Assembly (NCBI RefSeq): GCF_030732845.1
Contig: NZ_JASHKA010000011.1
Location: forward strand, 124,001 to 188,000
Source: Roseibium sp. MMSF_3544
GTDB taxonomy: Bacteria > Pseudomonadota > Alphaproteobacteria > Rhizobiales > Stappiaceae
DNA length: 64,000 nt
Direction of reading: 5' to 3'
Numbering within the stretch: the stretch's first letter is position 1; each line of letters opens with the position of its first letter. The position numbers and the translations under genes are program-made. Of this stretch, positions 36,338-45,849 are shown piece by piece. A model generated the notes under the pieces. It ran no database searches and was not told the DNA's origin. It saw only the letters and a list, made by a program, of their open reading frames with translations.

Positions 36338-37018
36338 TCAAAACGGGCGTTCTTCGCCGGTCCATTTGAAGAACTTGCCCGTGTCTGCAAGTTGAAGTGA
36401 TTTTGCAACGTCGAAAATGCCTTGTGCCACTTCAATCGGAGAATTGTCTGCGGATGGTCCACCCATGTCCGTGCGCACCCAGCCCGGATCGATCAAAGCA
36501 ACCGGAATGCCCTCCGGCTCCAAGGCGGTAGCAAGTCCCTGCATGACCTTGTTCACGGCCGCCTTGGACGCGCGATAGGCGAGCGTGTCGGGCTTGCGAT
36601 AGCCCATCCAGGACATCTGGCTCGAAATGGTCACGATCCTGCTGTCCTCCGCGCGTCTAAGGTGCGGCAGGAAGAGTTGTGAGACGGCCAGCGGTGCGAG
36701 CGTATTCACCTCAAGCGTCCTGGCAAATCCCTCAAAGTCCATGTCCAGCGGCGTTTGCCGATCCGGAGTGATAATGCCGGCGTTGTTGATGAGGAGGTCC
36801 AGATCGGCGGAAAGTTCTGCCGCTGCCGTACCGACAGCGGAATGATCGGTGACATCAAAAACAATCGGAACGTATCCAGCACCCAACTGGTCGGCACTTC
36901 GCAGCGCTGTTTCTTGTGATCTTACGGAACCATAGACTGTCCAGCCCTCGGCGAGGGCAACGCGGGCAAGTTCAAATCCGATCCCGCGGTTGGTCGCGGT
37001 AATAAGGCAGGCGGGCAT
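36338..37018 (-). CDS. SDR-family oxidoreductase
   Basis: 226 residues from the ATG at 37018 with AGGA upstream; the longer frame is unsupported. Cofactor motif TATNRGIG at residues 7-14, NNAG, and YRASKAAVN catalytic Tyr-x3-Lys. It has the short C-terminus of sniffer/C-factor-like SDRs. Substrate unknown. Confidence 0.87.
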   Translation of the reverse strand: MPACLITATNRGIGFELARVALAEGWTVYGSVRSQETALRSADQLGAGYVPIVFDVTDHSAVGTAAAELSADLDLLINNAGIITPDRQTPLDMDFEGFARTLEVNTLAPLAVSQLFLPHLRRAEDSRIVTISSQMSWMGYRKPDTLAYRASKAAVNKVMQGLATALEPEGIPVALIDPGWVRTDMGGPSADNSPIEVAQGIFDVAKSLQLADTGKFFKWTGEERPF

Positions 37019-37219
37019 TGAATTTCCTGAAATGAACTCTTGAGATCTGCCGTGTGGACGGCTGGACCAGCAATTTACGCCAGCAAAACGGAAGCGCAAC
37101 TGTTTTGAGACGTGAAAAAGGCTGCGATAGGCGACTTGTTTTTGTTGCCGCGCAAATTAGATTTGCGTTCAAACACCGGTGAGACAGCTTGCCGGCTGGC
37201 GCAGGCACAGGACTGAGAA

Positions 37220-38362
37220 ATGAGCGATACCATCAAGAATGCCGTCATCGAAAAACTTCGGCAAATCAAGGGCCCCAACCTTGAGGGCAACATAGTTTCG
37301 CTCGGCCTCGTCTCCGATGTTTTTGTGTCCGACGGCCGTGTTGCTTTCTCCATTACGGTTCCGGCTGAACGAGCCCAGGAACTGGAGCCCTTGCGGCAAG
37401 CTGCCGAAAAAGTGGTCAAGGAAGTTGACGGCGTTGAAAACGCAATGGTCGCATTGACCGCCGAACGCGCACCGGGTGGTGCCCGAAACACGCCGTCGCG
37501 ACCGGCGCCCAGCCGGCCGCAGCGCGCACCCGAGGAACAGGCAGCGTCAAAACCGGGCGTACCGGGAATAAAGCACATCATTGCCGTTGCCTCCGGCAAA
37601 GGCGGTGTCGGCAAATCGACGACCACGGCGAACCTTGCGCTCGCGATGGCCGCCAACGGCCTAAAGGTCGGTGTTCTTGATGCAGATATTTACGGACCGT
37701 CCGTGCCGCGCCTCTTCAACGTATCCGGCCGCCCAGAGTCCGTGTCCGGGCGTGTACTCAAACCGCTGGAGGGTTACGGCATCAAGGTGATGTCGATGGG
37801 GTTCATGGTTGAAGAGGAAACCCCGATGATCTGGCGCGGCCCGATGGTCATCTCGGCGCTGACGCAGATGCTGCGGGAAGTGGCCTGGGGCGATCTCGAC
37901 GTCCTTGTCGTTGACATGCCCCCGGGAACCGGAGATGCACAGCTGACAATGGCACAGCAGGTACCACTTGCCGGCGCCGTAATCGTTTCGACACCGCAGG
38001 ATCTTGCGCTGATCGATGCCCGCAAGGGGCTGAACATGTTCAAGCGGGTCGATGTGCCGGTGCTCGGAATTATCGAAAACATGAGCTATTTCCTGTGCCC
38101 GGACTGCGGTTCGCGCCACGATATCTTCGGTCACGGCGGCGCACGGGACGAAGCGTCGCGTCTCGGTGTTCCGTTTCTCGGGGAAATTCCTCTGCTGATG
38201 AAGATCAGGGAAACGTCGGACGCGGGCACACCGATTGTCGTGTCGGACCCTGAGGGCACTGTTGCGGGCATTTACAAGGACATCGCGGCAAAGGTCGCCG
38301 GCGAAGTTGAAACCGCCGCTTCATCTGCTGAGCGGGCAGCACCGCAGATCGTGTTCGACTAA
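37220..38362 (+). CDS. apbC: Mrp/NBP35-family Fe-S carrier ATPase (ApbC)
   Basis: 380 residues. An N-terminal MIP18-like domain (residues 1-90) is followed by an Ala/Pro-rich linker and a P-loop domain with ASGKGGVGKSTTT, DADIYGPSVPR and the CPDCG cysteine pair that carries a 4Fe-4S cluster between subunits. It transfers Fe-S clusters to target enzymes. Monocistronic. Confidence 0.92.
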   Translation: MSDTIKNAVIEKLRQIKGPNLEGNIVSLGLVSDVFVSDGRVAFSITVPAERAQELEPLRQAAEKVVKEVDGVENAMVALTAERAPGGARNTPSRPAPSRPQRAPEEQAASKPGVPGIKHIIAVASGKGGVGKSTTTANLALAMAANGLKVGVLDADIYGPSVPRLFNVSGRPESVSGRVLKPLEGYGIKVMSMGFMVEEETPMIWRGPMVISALTQMLREVAWGDLDVLVVDMPPGTGDAQLTMAQQVPLAGAVIVSTPQDLALIDARKGLNMFKRVDVPVLGIIENMSYFLCPDCGSRHDIFGHGGARDEASRLGVPFLGEIPLLMKIRETSDAGTPIVVSDPEGTVAGIYKDIAAKVAGEVETAASSAERAAPQIVFD

Positions 38363-38417
38363 GACCAGCGATAGCATTCATGCCAAGGCGATACAGCAAT
38401 CAAGCCAATCTCTTCGG

Positions 38418-39128
38418 TTAGATAATCGAGTGGCTCAACACTTCGCCGAAGAGTTTATTGTGGCGCTTGTAGACGTCTTCGCCGAAGAGCATCGAAAACA
38501 GGGTATGAGCGTGCGCATAAACACTGCTCTTGGTGCGATTGAGCGAAGCAGCGTGATCCTGAAGTGCCGTCTGATCACCCTGTTGCATCCTTTGATAAAT
38601 CGTCTGGTAGACTTCTTGATGGTCACGACGGATTTTACCCACGGCTTCGATGCAGGCCGCTTCATAGCTTGTCGGGTATCCGCCCGGATGCTTGGGCAAG
38701 CCAAGTATTATTGAGGCATCCTCGTCCTGGGGCAGCAGCGCCGTGTTCCAAGGGTCGACGGGATAGTAATCGCAGCTGATCATCAGAAATGAAGCATGGT
38801 CGGATCGCCAGACCGTCCAGGGCAACATTGCAAACGGAGTAACCTTTGCACCACCTAGCGGACGTGCATTCACTTTTTCAAGAAACTGGTCCTGCTGCGC
38901 ACGTCTGCGGGCGAACTCAGCGTCGATGCTTTCCTGTGTCGGAACAAGATTGCTTGGGTCGTCTGGTCCAAGTCCCAACTCCCGGAGCATGTTTCCATGT
39001 GGGCCCGAAAAAATCTCCTTGGGAATCAGGCGCGTCACCCCGTCTGGATCGGGGCTCGGTCGGGGAATATTGGTTGGCTTTGCGGTAGCCGGATTGCGCT
39101 TTCCAAATACAGCCATGAGACGATACAC
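38418..39128 (-). CDS. Hypothetical protein, unrecognised
   Basis: 236 residues from GTG, or 232 from the ATG at 39116. Soluble, with no signal peptide or membrane segment. It has a proline-rich start (ATAKPTNIPRPSPDPDG), a middle portion PFAMLPWTVWRSDHASFLMISCDYYPVDPWN and a histidine-rich C-terminus (SSVYAHAHTLFSMLFGEDVYKRHNKLF). I do not recognise a family. The frame is consistent along its length and ends shortly after the convergent apbC, so it is likely real. Confidence 0.65.
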   Translation of the reverse strand: MYRLMAVFGKRNPATAKPTNIPRPSPDPDGVTRLIPKEIFSGPHGNMLRELGLGPDDPSNLVPTQESIDAEFARRRAQQDQFLEKVNARPLGGAKVTPFAMLPWTVWRSDHASFLMISCDYYPVDPWNTALLPQDEDASIILGLPKHPGGYPTSYEAACIEAVGKIRRDHQEVYQTIYQRMQQGDQTALQDHAASLNRTKSSVYAHAHTLFSMLFGEDVYKRHNKLFGEVLSHSII

Positions 39129-39471
39129 CCTTCAAAGCAGTCAAAAGCATTTGAAGTTGTATTTAACAACCCTGGGTAAAGCCCGGCTTAATCGCGATGT
39201 GCAATGTTGAATCATTCGGCGAAAGACAAATCGCGACCGGCAATCAAGCGTGAAATGACTTCGTTGCTGCGCTGCCAACGTGTCTTTGGCGAAAGCGCCA
39301 TCGTACGCGGGCAACACTATTAAGTTTTTGAATGATAACGAATATTCTCGAAGTCATCCGGCTGTTGTAGCACCGGAGCGAGATTTCACGAGCAGATCAC
39401 GCCAACCCTGTAGAGTGATAGCTGTCGAATACCGGGCAGATTCAATTCACTTTAGAGGTTTATCACAGGGC
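39129..39471. other. Intergenic region before the efflux gene
   Basis: About 340 bp. The reading frame of the efflux gene extends back to 39280 but that extension has no hydrophobic or conserved character. Nothing else is seen. Confidence 0.5.
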
Positions 39472-40710
39472 ATGCTTCCCCGCCGTCTTGAGCGCACTGT
39501 TGTCGAAGGCAAACCTTCGCTAAGCGTGTTGGTCGCGATATCGACGGTCAGTCCTTTGGCGATGCAAATATATCTGCCGTCTCTCGCGGGCATGATGATT
39601 GTGTTCAGCGCCTCGGCGAGCGAAATCCAGCTGTCCATGTCGGCCTATTTTGTTGCGGTTGCGGTCTCCCAATTGTTCTGGGGGCCATTATCCGACCAGT
39701 TCGGCCGCCGGCCCGTGATCATTGCCGGCATGATCCTCTTTGTAATAGGCAGCATCTTGTGTCTCGTCGCACCGACGATCGAAGCGCTGATCGCGGCACG
39801 GGTTCTGCAGGCTGCCGGCGGGTGTACAGGCATGGTGCTCGGCCGTGCGATCGTCAGAGACCTCTACGGTCCGCGGCAATCGGCAAGCATGATCGGGTAC
39901 GTGACAATGGGCATGGCCGTCATGCCGACGATTGCACCTGCTGTCGGTGGTCTGCTGGATGAGTTTTACGGCTGGCAGGGCGGATTCTTCCTGTTGCTTC
40001 TGTTCGGCATCGCAGTGCTGGCTGCAACCGTCTTTTATTTGCCGGAAACCAAAAAGGATCGAGTGTCGGTCGGGCCCGGTGAAGTGCTGCGCTCCTACCG
40101 CGTTTTGACGAAAGAACCGCTGTTCTGGAGTTATGCACTTACAGCCGCGTTTTCCGCGCTTACGTATTTCGCATATCTCGGCGGCGCTCCCTTCATTTCC
40201 GCACAGCTTCTGTCTTTGAGCGCAGCGGAGATGGGGTTCTATTTCATGTTCGTGGCACTCGGATACATTGTCGGAAACTTCATTTCGGGCAGATTTTCCG
40301 AGCGTTTCGGTCTTTATCCGATGATCGTTGCAGGAACGCTGATCGGCGCGCTGGCGGTCGGATTGATCGGCGGATTTGCCTATTTCGGCATTGTCACGGC
40401 TGCGAGCCTGTTTTTGCCGATGTTCGTGCTCGGTCTTGGAAACGGTGTCTGCCTGCCAAGCGCAATTTCGGGTGCTGTCAGTGTTCGACCGGAACTTTCC
40501 GGTTCAGCCTCAGGCCTTGTCGCCTCTTTGCAGGTCGGTATGGGCGCAATTGCAGGATCACTCGTTGCCTGGCTCTTTGCCGACAGCTTCCTGGCAGGTT
40601 CACCCTGGAGCATGATACTGATCATGGTTCTGGGCATAGGCGCAAGCTTGATCGCTGCGTTCTCGATCAAGCGTATCGAAACAACAGAAAAACTGATGCC
40701 GGCGGAATAA
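39472..40710 (+). CDS. Bcr/CflA-family MFS drug efflux transporter
   Basis: 412 residues from the ATG at 39472, with twelve predicted membrane helices. The DHA1 signature GPLSDQFGRRPVII lies between helices 2 and 3, and AARVLQAAGGCTGMVLGRAIVRDLY marks helix 4 and motif B, typical of Bcr/CflA proton-driven exporters. A role in exporting drugs or sulfur metabolites is expected from the family. Confidence 0.88.
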   Translation: MLPRRLERTVVEGKPSLSVLVAISTVSPLAMQIYLPSLAGMMIVFSASASEIQLSMSAYFVAVAVSQLFWGPLSDQFGRRPVIIAGMILFVIGSILCLVAPTIEALIAARVLQAAGGCTGMVLGRAIVRDLYGPRQSASMIGYVTMGMAVMPTIAPAVGGLLDEFYGWQGGFFLLLLFGIAVLAATVFYLPETKKDRVSVGPGEVLRSYRVLTKEPLFWSYALTAAFSALTYFAYLGGAPFISAQLLSLSAAEMGFYFMFVALGYIVGNFISGRFSERFGLYPMIVAGTLIGALAVGLIGGFAYFGIVTAASLFLPMFVLGLGNGVCLPSAISGAVSVRPELSGSASGLVASLQVGMGAIAGSLVAWLFADSFLAGSPWSMILIMVLGIGASLIAAFSIKRIETTEKLMPAE

Positions 40711-40737
40711 GCGGCCTGCTAGAGCATCACCTCAGCT

Positions 40738-41790
40738 TCAGCCGCCGGTAACGCTCATATGGCGGGACACTGCAGGTTGTCTGGACTTCCGGTCGATGAC
40801 GAAATCATGACCCTTCGGCTTGCGCCCGATCGCCTCGTCAATGGCATCGTTCAGAAGGTCATTGCCCTCTGAAGCGCGCAATGGTGCACGAAGGTCCGCC
40901 ATGTCGTCCTGGCCCAGGCACATGTAAAGCTGTCCGGTGCAGGTTACGCGCACCCTGTTGCAGCTTTCGCAGAAATTGTGCGTGAGCGGCGTAATGAAGC
41001 CAAGCCGTCCGCCAGTTTCTTCAATCGTCACATAGCGGGCCGGGCCACCGGTCTTGTAGGGAATATCGTTAAGAGTGAATTGGTCCGAGAGGCTGGCGCG
41101 TACTTTGGACAGCGGCAGATACTGGTCTGTGCGGTCGCCGTCGATCTCGCCAAGGGGCATGGTTTCGATAAGCGTTAGGTCGTGGCCCTGATCGTGGCAC
41201 CATTCGAGCATCGAAACGATCTCGTGTTCATTCACCTCCTTCAACGCAACCATGTTGACCTTGACCTTCAATCCGGCCGCGGTCGCCGCGCGGATACCGT
41301 CCATGACCTTGCCGAGGTCTCCCCAGCGGGTGACAGCCTTGAATTTCTGGGCATCCAGTGTGTCGATGGAAACGTTGATGCGCCGGACACCGCAATCGTA
41401 AAGCTCATTCGCGTAGCGGGCGAGTTGTGAGCCATTTGTCGTGATCGTCAGTTCTTCAAGTGCACCGCTGTCCAAATGCCGTCCGAGGCTCCGGATCAGG
41501 CTCATGATGTTCTTGCGGACCAGTGGCTCACCACCGGTCAGGCGCAGCTTGCGAACGCCCTTTTCGATAAACGCAGTGCAAAGGCGGTCGAGCTCTTCCA
41601 GGCTCAGCACTTCGCGTTTTGGCAGAAAGGTCATGTCCTCCGCCATGCAATAGACACAACGGAAATCACAACGGTCGGTGACGGAAACGCGCAGATACGT
41701 TACGGCGCGGCCGAACGGGTCTATCATCGGAGACGGCGAGCCGACGGTATCCGCTGGTTTTGAAGGTACTACAATCTTACCGTCTGTCAC
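40738..41790 (-). CDS. moaA: GTP 3',8-cyclase MoaA
   Basis: 350 residues from a GTG at 41790 with GGGAG upstream; the frame extends to 41946 but MoaA proteins normally begin about 20 residues before MIDPFGR. The N-terminal radical-SAM cluster is CDFRCVYC and the C-terminal cluster [18 protein letters not shown], followed by the GG end (SVTGG) needed for activity. First step of molybdenum cofactor synthesis; the later genes are 6-8 kb away. Confidence 0.93.
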   Translation of the reverse strand: MTDGKIVVPSKPADTVGSPSPMIDPFGRAVTYLRVSVTDRCDFRCVYCMAEDMTFLPKREVLSLEELDRLCTAFIEKGVRKLRLTGGEPLVRKNIMSLIRSLGRHLDSGALEELTITTNGSQLARYANELYDCGVRRINVSIDTLDAQKFKAVTRWGDLGKVMDGIRAATAAGLKVKVNMVALKEVNEHEIVSMLEWCHDQGHDLTLIETMPLGEIDGDRTDQYLPLSKVRASLSDQFTLNDIPYKTGGPARYVTIEETGGRLGFITPLTHNFCESCNRVRVTCTGQLYMCLGQDDMADLRAPLRASEGNDLLNDAIDEAIGRKPKGHDFVIDRKSRQPAVSRHMSVTGG

Positions 41791-42015
41791 GCTCTGCTCT
41801 CCCACGAACTCTTTGTTATTGACCACATCATATGGCGCTGTCTGGGCCAATATCAATTGAAACCGGACTGCCAACATCCGGTTTTCGTACTCAGGTAAAC
41901 TTGTCAGTGTATTCTTGTCAATCCAACCGATCCCGCGGGCGGCCATGCTGTCGGGAATTTGATCTGTTCGGACCGGGCGCCGTATGAAAGTGAGGCGCAG
42001 AAATTTAGGAATGTC

Positions 42016-43452
42016 ATGAAGACACTCGTTTGGTTCCGGCAGGACCTCAGAACCGCTGATAATCCGGCATTGTTCGAAGCAGCTGCCAAAGGTGATGTCT
42101 TACCGGTCTATATCCACGAGGACCCTGAGCAGACCGGTGAAACCCATCCGCTGGGCGGTGCAAGCAAATGGTGGCTGCATCACAGTCTTCTTGCGCTCAA
42201 GAAGGCTCTGCCGGGTCTTAAGATACTGAGGGGCGATGCCCGCCATCTGATCCCCGCCATAGCCCGGGAAACGGGCGCGGACGCGGTTTACTGGAACCGG
42301 TGCTACGAACCGCACGCAATTGAGCGGGACACAGAGATCAAGGCCGATCTGAAGGCCAATGGTACAGACGCTCAAAGCTTCAAGGCATCACTGCTTTATG
42401 AACCGTGGGAACTGAAGAACAAGTCGGGCGGCTCCTTCAAGGTCTATTCGCCATTCTGGAAGGCAGCACAACAAGTGGATGTGAGCGAACCGCTCCCGGT
42501 TCCTGGAAACGTGAGCTATGTCGACTACCAGCATGACGAACCACTCGACCGTCTCGCGCTTTTGCCTGAAAAACCGAACTGGGCGGCAGGCTGGGAGGCG
42601 CTCTGGACACCGGGTGAACAAGGAGCCCTGCAAAGCCTGAGAAGGTTCCTTGCGTCCGGGTTGGACGGATACGGAGAATTGCGGAACCGGCCTGATCTGC
42701 CCAACGTATCAAGATTATCGCCGCATCTTCACTTCGGCGATATCTCGCCTCGCCAGATCTGGCATGAGACCCGGAAGCGCATGTCAGTTGACCCCGGATC
42801 TCACAAGGACGGCATGAAGTTTTTGTCCGAGATCGCCTGGCGCGAATTCTCATATCACCTTCTGTATCATTTCCCTGATCTTCCTTCCGCGAACTGGCGC
42901 GGGTCTTTTGATGCCTATCCCTGGCGGGAAAGCCATGAAGATCTCGAGCGCTGGCAGAAGGGCCTGACCGGATATCCGATTGTCGACGCCGGAATGCGCG
43001 AACTTTGGCACACAGGATACATGCACAACCGGGTCCGTATGATCGTTGCGAGCTTTCTGATAAAGCATCTTCGGCTTCACTGGCGCCACGGTGAAGCCTG
43101 GTTCCGTGACACGCTCCTTGATGCCGATCTTGCCAACAATTCTGCAAGCTGGCAGTGGGTCGCAGGATCGGGTGCGGACGCCGCGCCTTATTTCCGGATC
43201 TTCAATCCAATCACGCAGGGCCTGAAATTCGATCCGGAAGGAACATATGTCAGGCACTGGGTGCCCGAGCTGAAGGATCTTGAGACTGCCAATCTCTTTG
43301 CCCCGTTTGATGCGCCCAAAGTGGTGCTGGAGCGGGAAGGGGTGACGCTTGGAAAGACGTACCCCTTGCCGATCGTTGATCATGGCGCGGCCCGCCAGGC
43401 AGCGCTTGAAGGCTACGAAGCGGTGAAGCTGGCGGGGCAAAACGCCGCTTGA
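42016..43452 (+). CDS. phrB: Deoxyribodipyrimidine photolyase (class I)
   Basis: 478 residues from the ATG at 42016 with AGGA upstream. The N-terminal antenna domain starts [17 protein letters not shown]. The FAD domain has [44 protein letters not shown] and [11 protein letters not shown], the complete set of CPD photolyase. It repairs UV-induced pyrimidine dimers with light. Confidence 0.93.
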   Translation: MKTLVWFRQDLRTADNPALFEAAAKGDVLPVYIHEDPEQTGETHPLGGASKWWLHHSLLALKKALPGLKILRGDARHLIPAIARETGADAVYWNRCYEPHAIERDTEIKADLKANGTDAQSFKASLLYEPWELKNKSGGSFKVYSPFWKAAQQVDVSEPLPVPGNVSYVDYQHDEPLDRLALLPEKPNWAAGWEALWTPGEQGALQSLRRFLASGLDGYGELRNRPDLPNVSRLSPHLHFGDISPRQIWHETRKRMSVDPGSHKDGMKFLSEIAWREFSYHLLYHFPDLPSANWRGSFDAYPWRESHEDLERWQKGLTGYPIVDAGMRELWHTGYMHNRVRMIVASFLIKHLRLHWRHGEAWFRDTLLDADLANNSASWQWVAGSGADAAPYFRIFNPITQGLKFDPEGTYVRHWVPELKDLETANLFAPFDAPKVVLEREGVTLGKTYPLPIVDHGAARQAALEGYEAVKLAGQNAA

Positions 43453-43518
43453 CGGATAAGGCACGCGCGTTATCGTCCGCGGGGTCCGGCACGTCATCAA
43501 TCTCGAAACGAGAGTTCC

Positions 43519-43887
43519 ATGTCAGCAGACAATGCCCCCTGGCCAACCGAATTGCGCGTATCCAGCGACAAGAAAGCACTCACGATCGCCTTTGACAGCG
43601 GCGAACGCTACGAACTTCCGGCCGAATATCTGCGGGTGTGTTCTCCATCCGCTGAAGTCAAGGGACATTCGCCGTCGCAAAAGCAGACTGTTCCTGGAAA
43701 GCGCAACGTGGAGATCATGAAGGTCGAGCCTGTTGGAAACTACGCCGTCAGGATCCATTTCGACGACATGCACAACTCGGGTATCTATTCCTGGCGCTAT
43801 TTTCGTGAGCTTGCCACGGAACCGGAAAACCACTGGGAGGTCTACCTCCAGGAAATGGAGCAAAAAGGCCTCAGCCGCGATCTTTGA
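43519..43887 (+). CDS. DUF971 family protein
   Basis: 122 residues, the DUF971 domain (GBBH-like N-terminal fold): PTELRVSSDKKALTIAFDSGERYELPAEYLR and NYAVRIHFDDMHNSGIYSWRYFREL. Members are often next to Fe-S or cofactor genes and the function is unsettled. 66 bp downstream of the photolyase gene on the same strand. Confidence 0.88.
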   Translation: MSADNAPWPTELRVSSDKKALTIAFDSGERYELPAEYLRVCSPSAEVKGHSPSQKQTVPGKRNVEIMKVEPVGNYAVRIHFDDMHNSGIYSWRYFRELATEPENHWEVYLQEMEQKGLSRDL

Positions 43888-44082
43888 GGTGCAGAGCTTC
43901 TGGATCGCGTGCGCCAGAATCGGGTAAGCTCTTTTCAGGCTCGACCCGCGCCTTCCCCCTCCGACCGGAGCAGCAGCCAATCTGCAGGGCATGATTTCAC
44001 CGCACCATCTGACCCGCGTCTGCATAAGGAGGGATTGCAAATGCCGCACTAGGGCAAGGACCCTAGGCTCAGGAGGCTGCGT

Positions 44083-44790
44083 ATGATCCTTTCAGCACCC
44101 ATATTTCGCTTGAAACGAAACGCCAGGAACTTGGCCCGGCGCAAGAAAATCGCTCTCAACTTGGCTCTCGACCGTATTGCGGTAGACGAGGGCTTCAGAA
44201 GCTGGGGGCATCTGGTGAGCACCCTGCGTGCGCACAGGCCCGAAACTAGCGTGATTGCGGAACTTGAACCCGGCGAACTGCTGTTGATTGCCGCAAGGCC
44301 CGGTCATGGAAAGACGGTCTTCGGTCTGCAGTTGCTCGCAGAAGCGTCAAGTAGAAAGTGCAGATCCGTCTTTCTGTCGTCCGAGTTTTCGGAAAGTGGG
44401 ATGCGCCAAAGCGCGCGTGATTTTGGGTTCGAAAAACTTCTTGGAACCGGCATCGAATTGAACTTTCGGGACGATCTCCGCGCCGATGTTGTGATGGACG
44501 GGCTTTCAGGCGCACCTCGGGGGACTGTTGCCGTTGTCGATTATCTTCAGGTTCTGGACCAGCGCCGCACAGCTCCGGAGCTTTCCGACCAGATCGAAGC
44601 CCTGAAACGTTTCGCTTCTGACAGCGGCACGAGACTGATTTTCCTGTCTCAAGTGCATCCGGCCTTTGAGTCTTCGGACAAACGGTTGCCGGCTCTCGCC
44701 GACGTCAGGTTGCCGAATCCGGTCGACCTGTCACTCTTTGACAAAGGCTGCTTTCTGCATTCGGGCGAAATGGCATTTCACCCGATCTAG
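44083..44790 (+). CDS. Stand-alone RecA-fold ATPase (DnaB-helicase-like)
   Basis: 235 residues. Residues 1-55 form a basic segment (LKRNARNLARRKKIALNLALDRIAVDEGFRSWGHLVS), then an ATPase core with Walker A AARPGHGKT, a FLSSEFSESGM strand and Walker B VAVVDYLQVLD followed by FLSQVHP. The core is the C-terminal half of DnaB-type helicases without the N-terminal or full hexamer-forming parts. Relatives are annotated 'DNA helicase' but the short form is unlikely to be the replicative enzyme. Confidence 0.7.
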   Translation: MILSAPIFRLKRNARNLARRKKIALNLALDRIAVDEGFRSWGHLVSTLRAHRPETSVIAELEPGELLLIAARPGHGKTVFGLQLLAEASSRKCRSVFLSSEFSESGMRQSARDFGFEKLLGTGIELNFRDDLRADVVMDGLSGAPRGTVAVVDYLQVLDQRRTAPELSDQIEALKRFASDSGTRLIFLSQVHPAFESSDKRLPALADVRLPNPVDLSLFDKGCFLHSGEMAFHPI

Positions 44791-44865
44791 CAATTTGGAT
44801 CCTCACCACATGGCCTTATTCCGCGAAAAGGGCTCTGGGTGCGCGTTTCGCAGTTCACAAACAAA

Positions 44866-44892
44866 AAAGCCGGGCCAAATGGCCCGGCTTTC
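44866..44892. terminator. Bidirectional terminator
   Basis: AAGCCGGGCC (44868-44877) and GGCCCGGCTT (44881-44890) around a short AAA/T loop, with A-run before and T after. It serves the convergent ATPase and L,D-transpeptidase genes. Confidence 0.8.
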
Positions 44893-44910
44893 CTGAACAA
44901 TTGGAACCAA

Positions 44911-45504
44911 TCAGCGCTTCACAACAATTTTGGCGCCGACGGTCACGTTGTTGTAGAGATGGATCACGTCTTCATTGGCCAGACGGATACATCCGGAAGA
45001 AACCTCAGACCCGATCGTCCACGGCTCGGTCGTGCCATGAATGCGGTAAAGAGTGGAGCCGATGTAAAGTGCGCGTGCACCCATCGGGTTGTTCGGGCCA
45101 CCCGGCATATAGGTCGGCAGGATGCGTCCCTTTTTGCGCTCGCGAGCGCGCATCTGAGCCGGCGGTGTCCAGCTCGGCCATTCGGCCTTGCGGGTAACGC
45201 GGTGCGTACCGGCCCACTGGAAACCCTCTTTGCCGACGCCAACACCGTACTTCATAGCCTTACCGTTCGGCAGGACATGGTAGAGACGGCGCTCCGACGT
45301 ATCGACAACAATCGTGCCCGGCGAATAGGGGCCGTCATAGTTGACCTTCCGGCGCTTGACCGGAGACGGGCCGCCCGGATGGTATTTCGGTGTTACCCAG
45401 GTATTGGTGCTGTGATCAAAAAATCCAGCACGCGCAAATCCTTCTGCGGGCAGCATGAACGCTCCCACAACGACAGCAATCACTGCATAAAACAAACTCT
45501 TCAT
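44911..45504 (-). CDS. L,D-transpeptidase (YkuD)
   Basis: 197 residues with an N-terminal signal peptide (hydrophobic stretch to residue 24). The YkuD domain ends with IHGTTEPWTIGSEVSSGCIRLANED, containing the catalytic His and Cys. It cross-links peptidoglycan stem peptides, or attaches proteins to them, in the periplasm. Monocistronic. Confidence 0.92.
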   Translation of the reverse strand: MKSLFYAVIAVVVGAFMLPAEGFARAGFFDHSTNTWVTPKYHPGGPSPVKRRKVNYDGPYSPGTIVVDTSERRLYHVLPNGKAMKYGVGVGKEGFQWAGTHRVTRKAEWPSWTPPAQMRARERKKGRILPTYMPGGPNNPMGARALYIGSTLYRIHGTTEPWTIGSEVSSGCIRLANEDVIHLYNNVTVGAKIVVKR

Positions 45505-45849
45505 CTTAGTCCCCCTTCAGCGCCTGCCCACGTCAAGGCGCGCATTGTCTCGAAGGTTACGTTAGGAAAATCTCCTTGCCGCACTATTAACAATCATGGC
45601 CTAAAATTGGCCGAAAAGGAATCTCACGTTGATGTGAGCGCGCGTGAGTTCGATCAAATGTGCCGAAATTGCAACGAGAATTTCAATTTAAGCCTGTTTT
45701 CAGGCTGATTTACAGTAAAAGATTGTAGGATTTCTCCTCTTTTGGAAATGATCAAATCGGATTTTCTTCAAAATATGCAGGACGGATTTTACAGGAATCG
45801 CGCTGTTCTTCAATCAAAACACGTCGGCACGCTCGATCAGCGGGGAATT
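45505..45849. other. Intergenic region, AT-rich
   Basis: 345 bp between the L,D-transpeptidase start and the DUF1963 stop. It should hold the transpeptidase promoter. No coding frame or strong repeat seen. Confidence 0.5.

Noticed and set aside
41791-41946. 52-residue N-terminal extension of MoaA
   Set aside because: Not found in MoaA proteins; the GTG at 41790 has a good ribosome site and gives the normal length.
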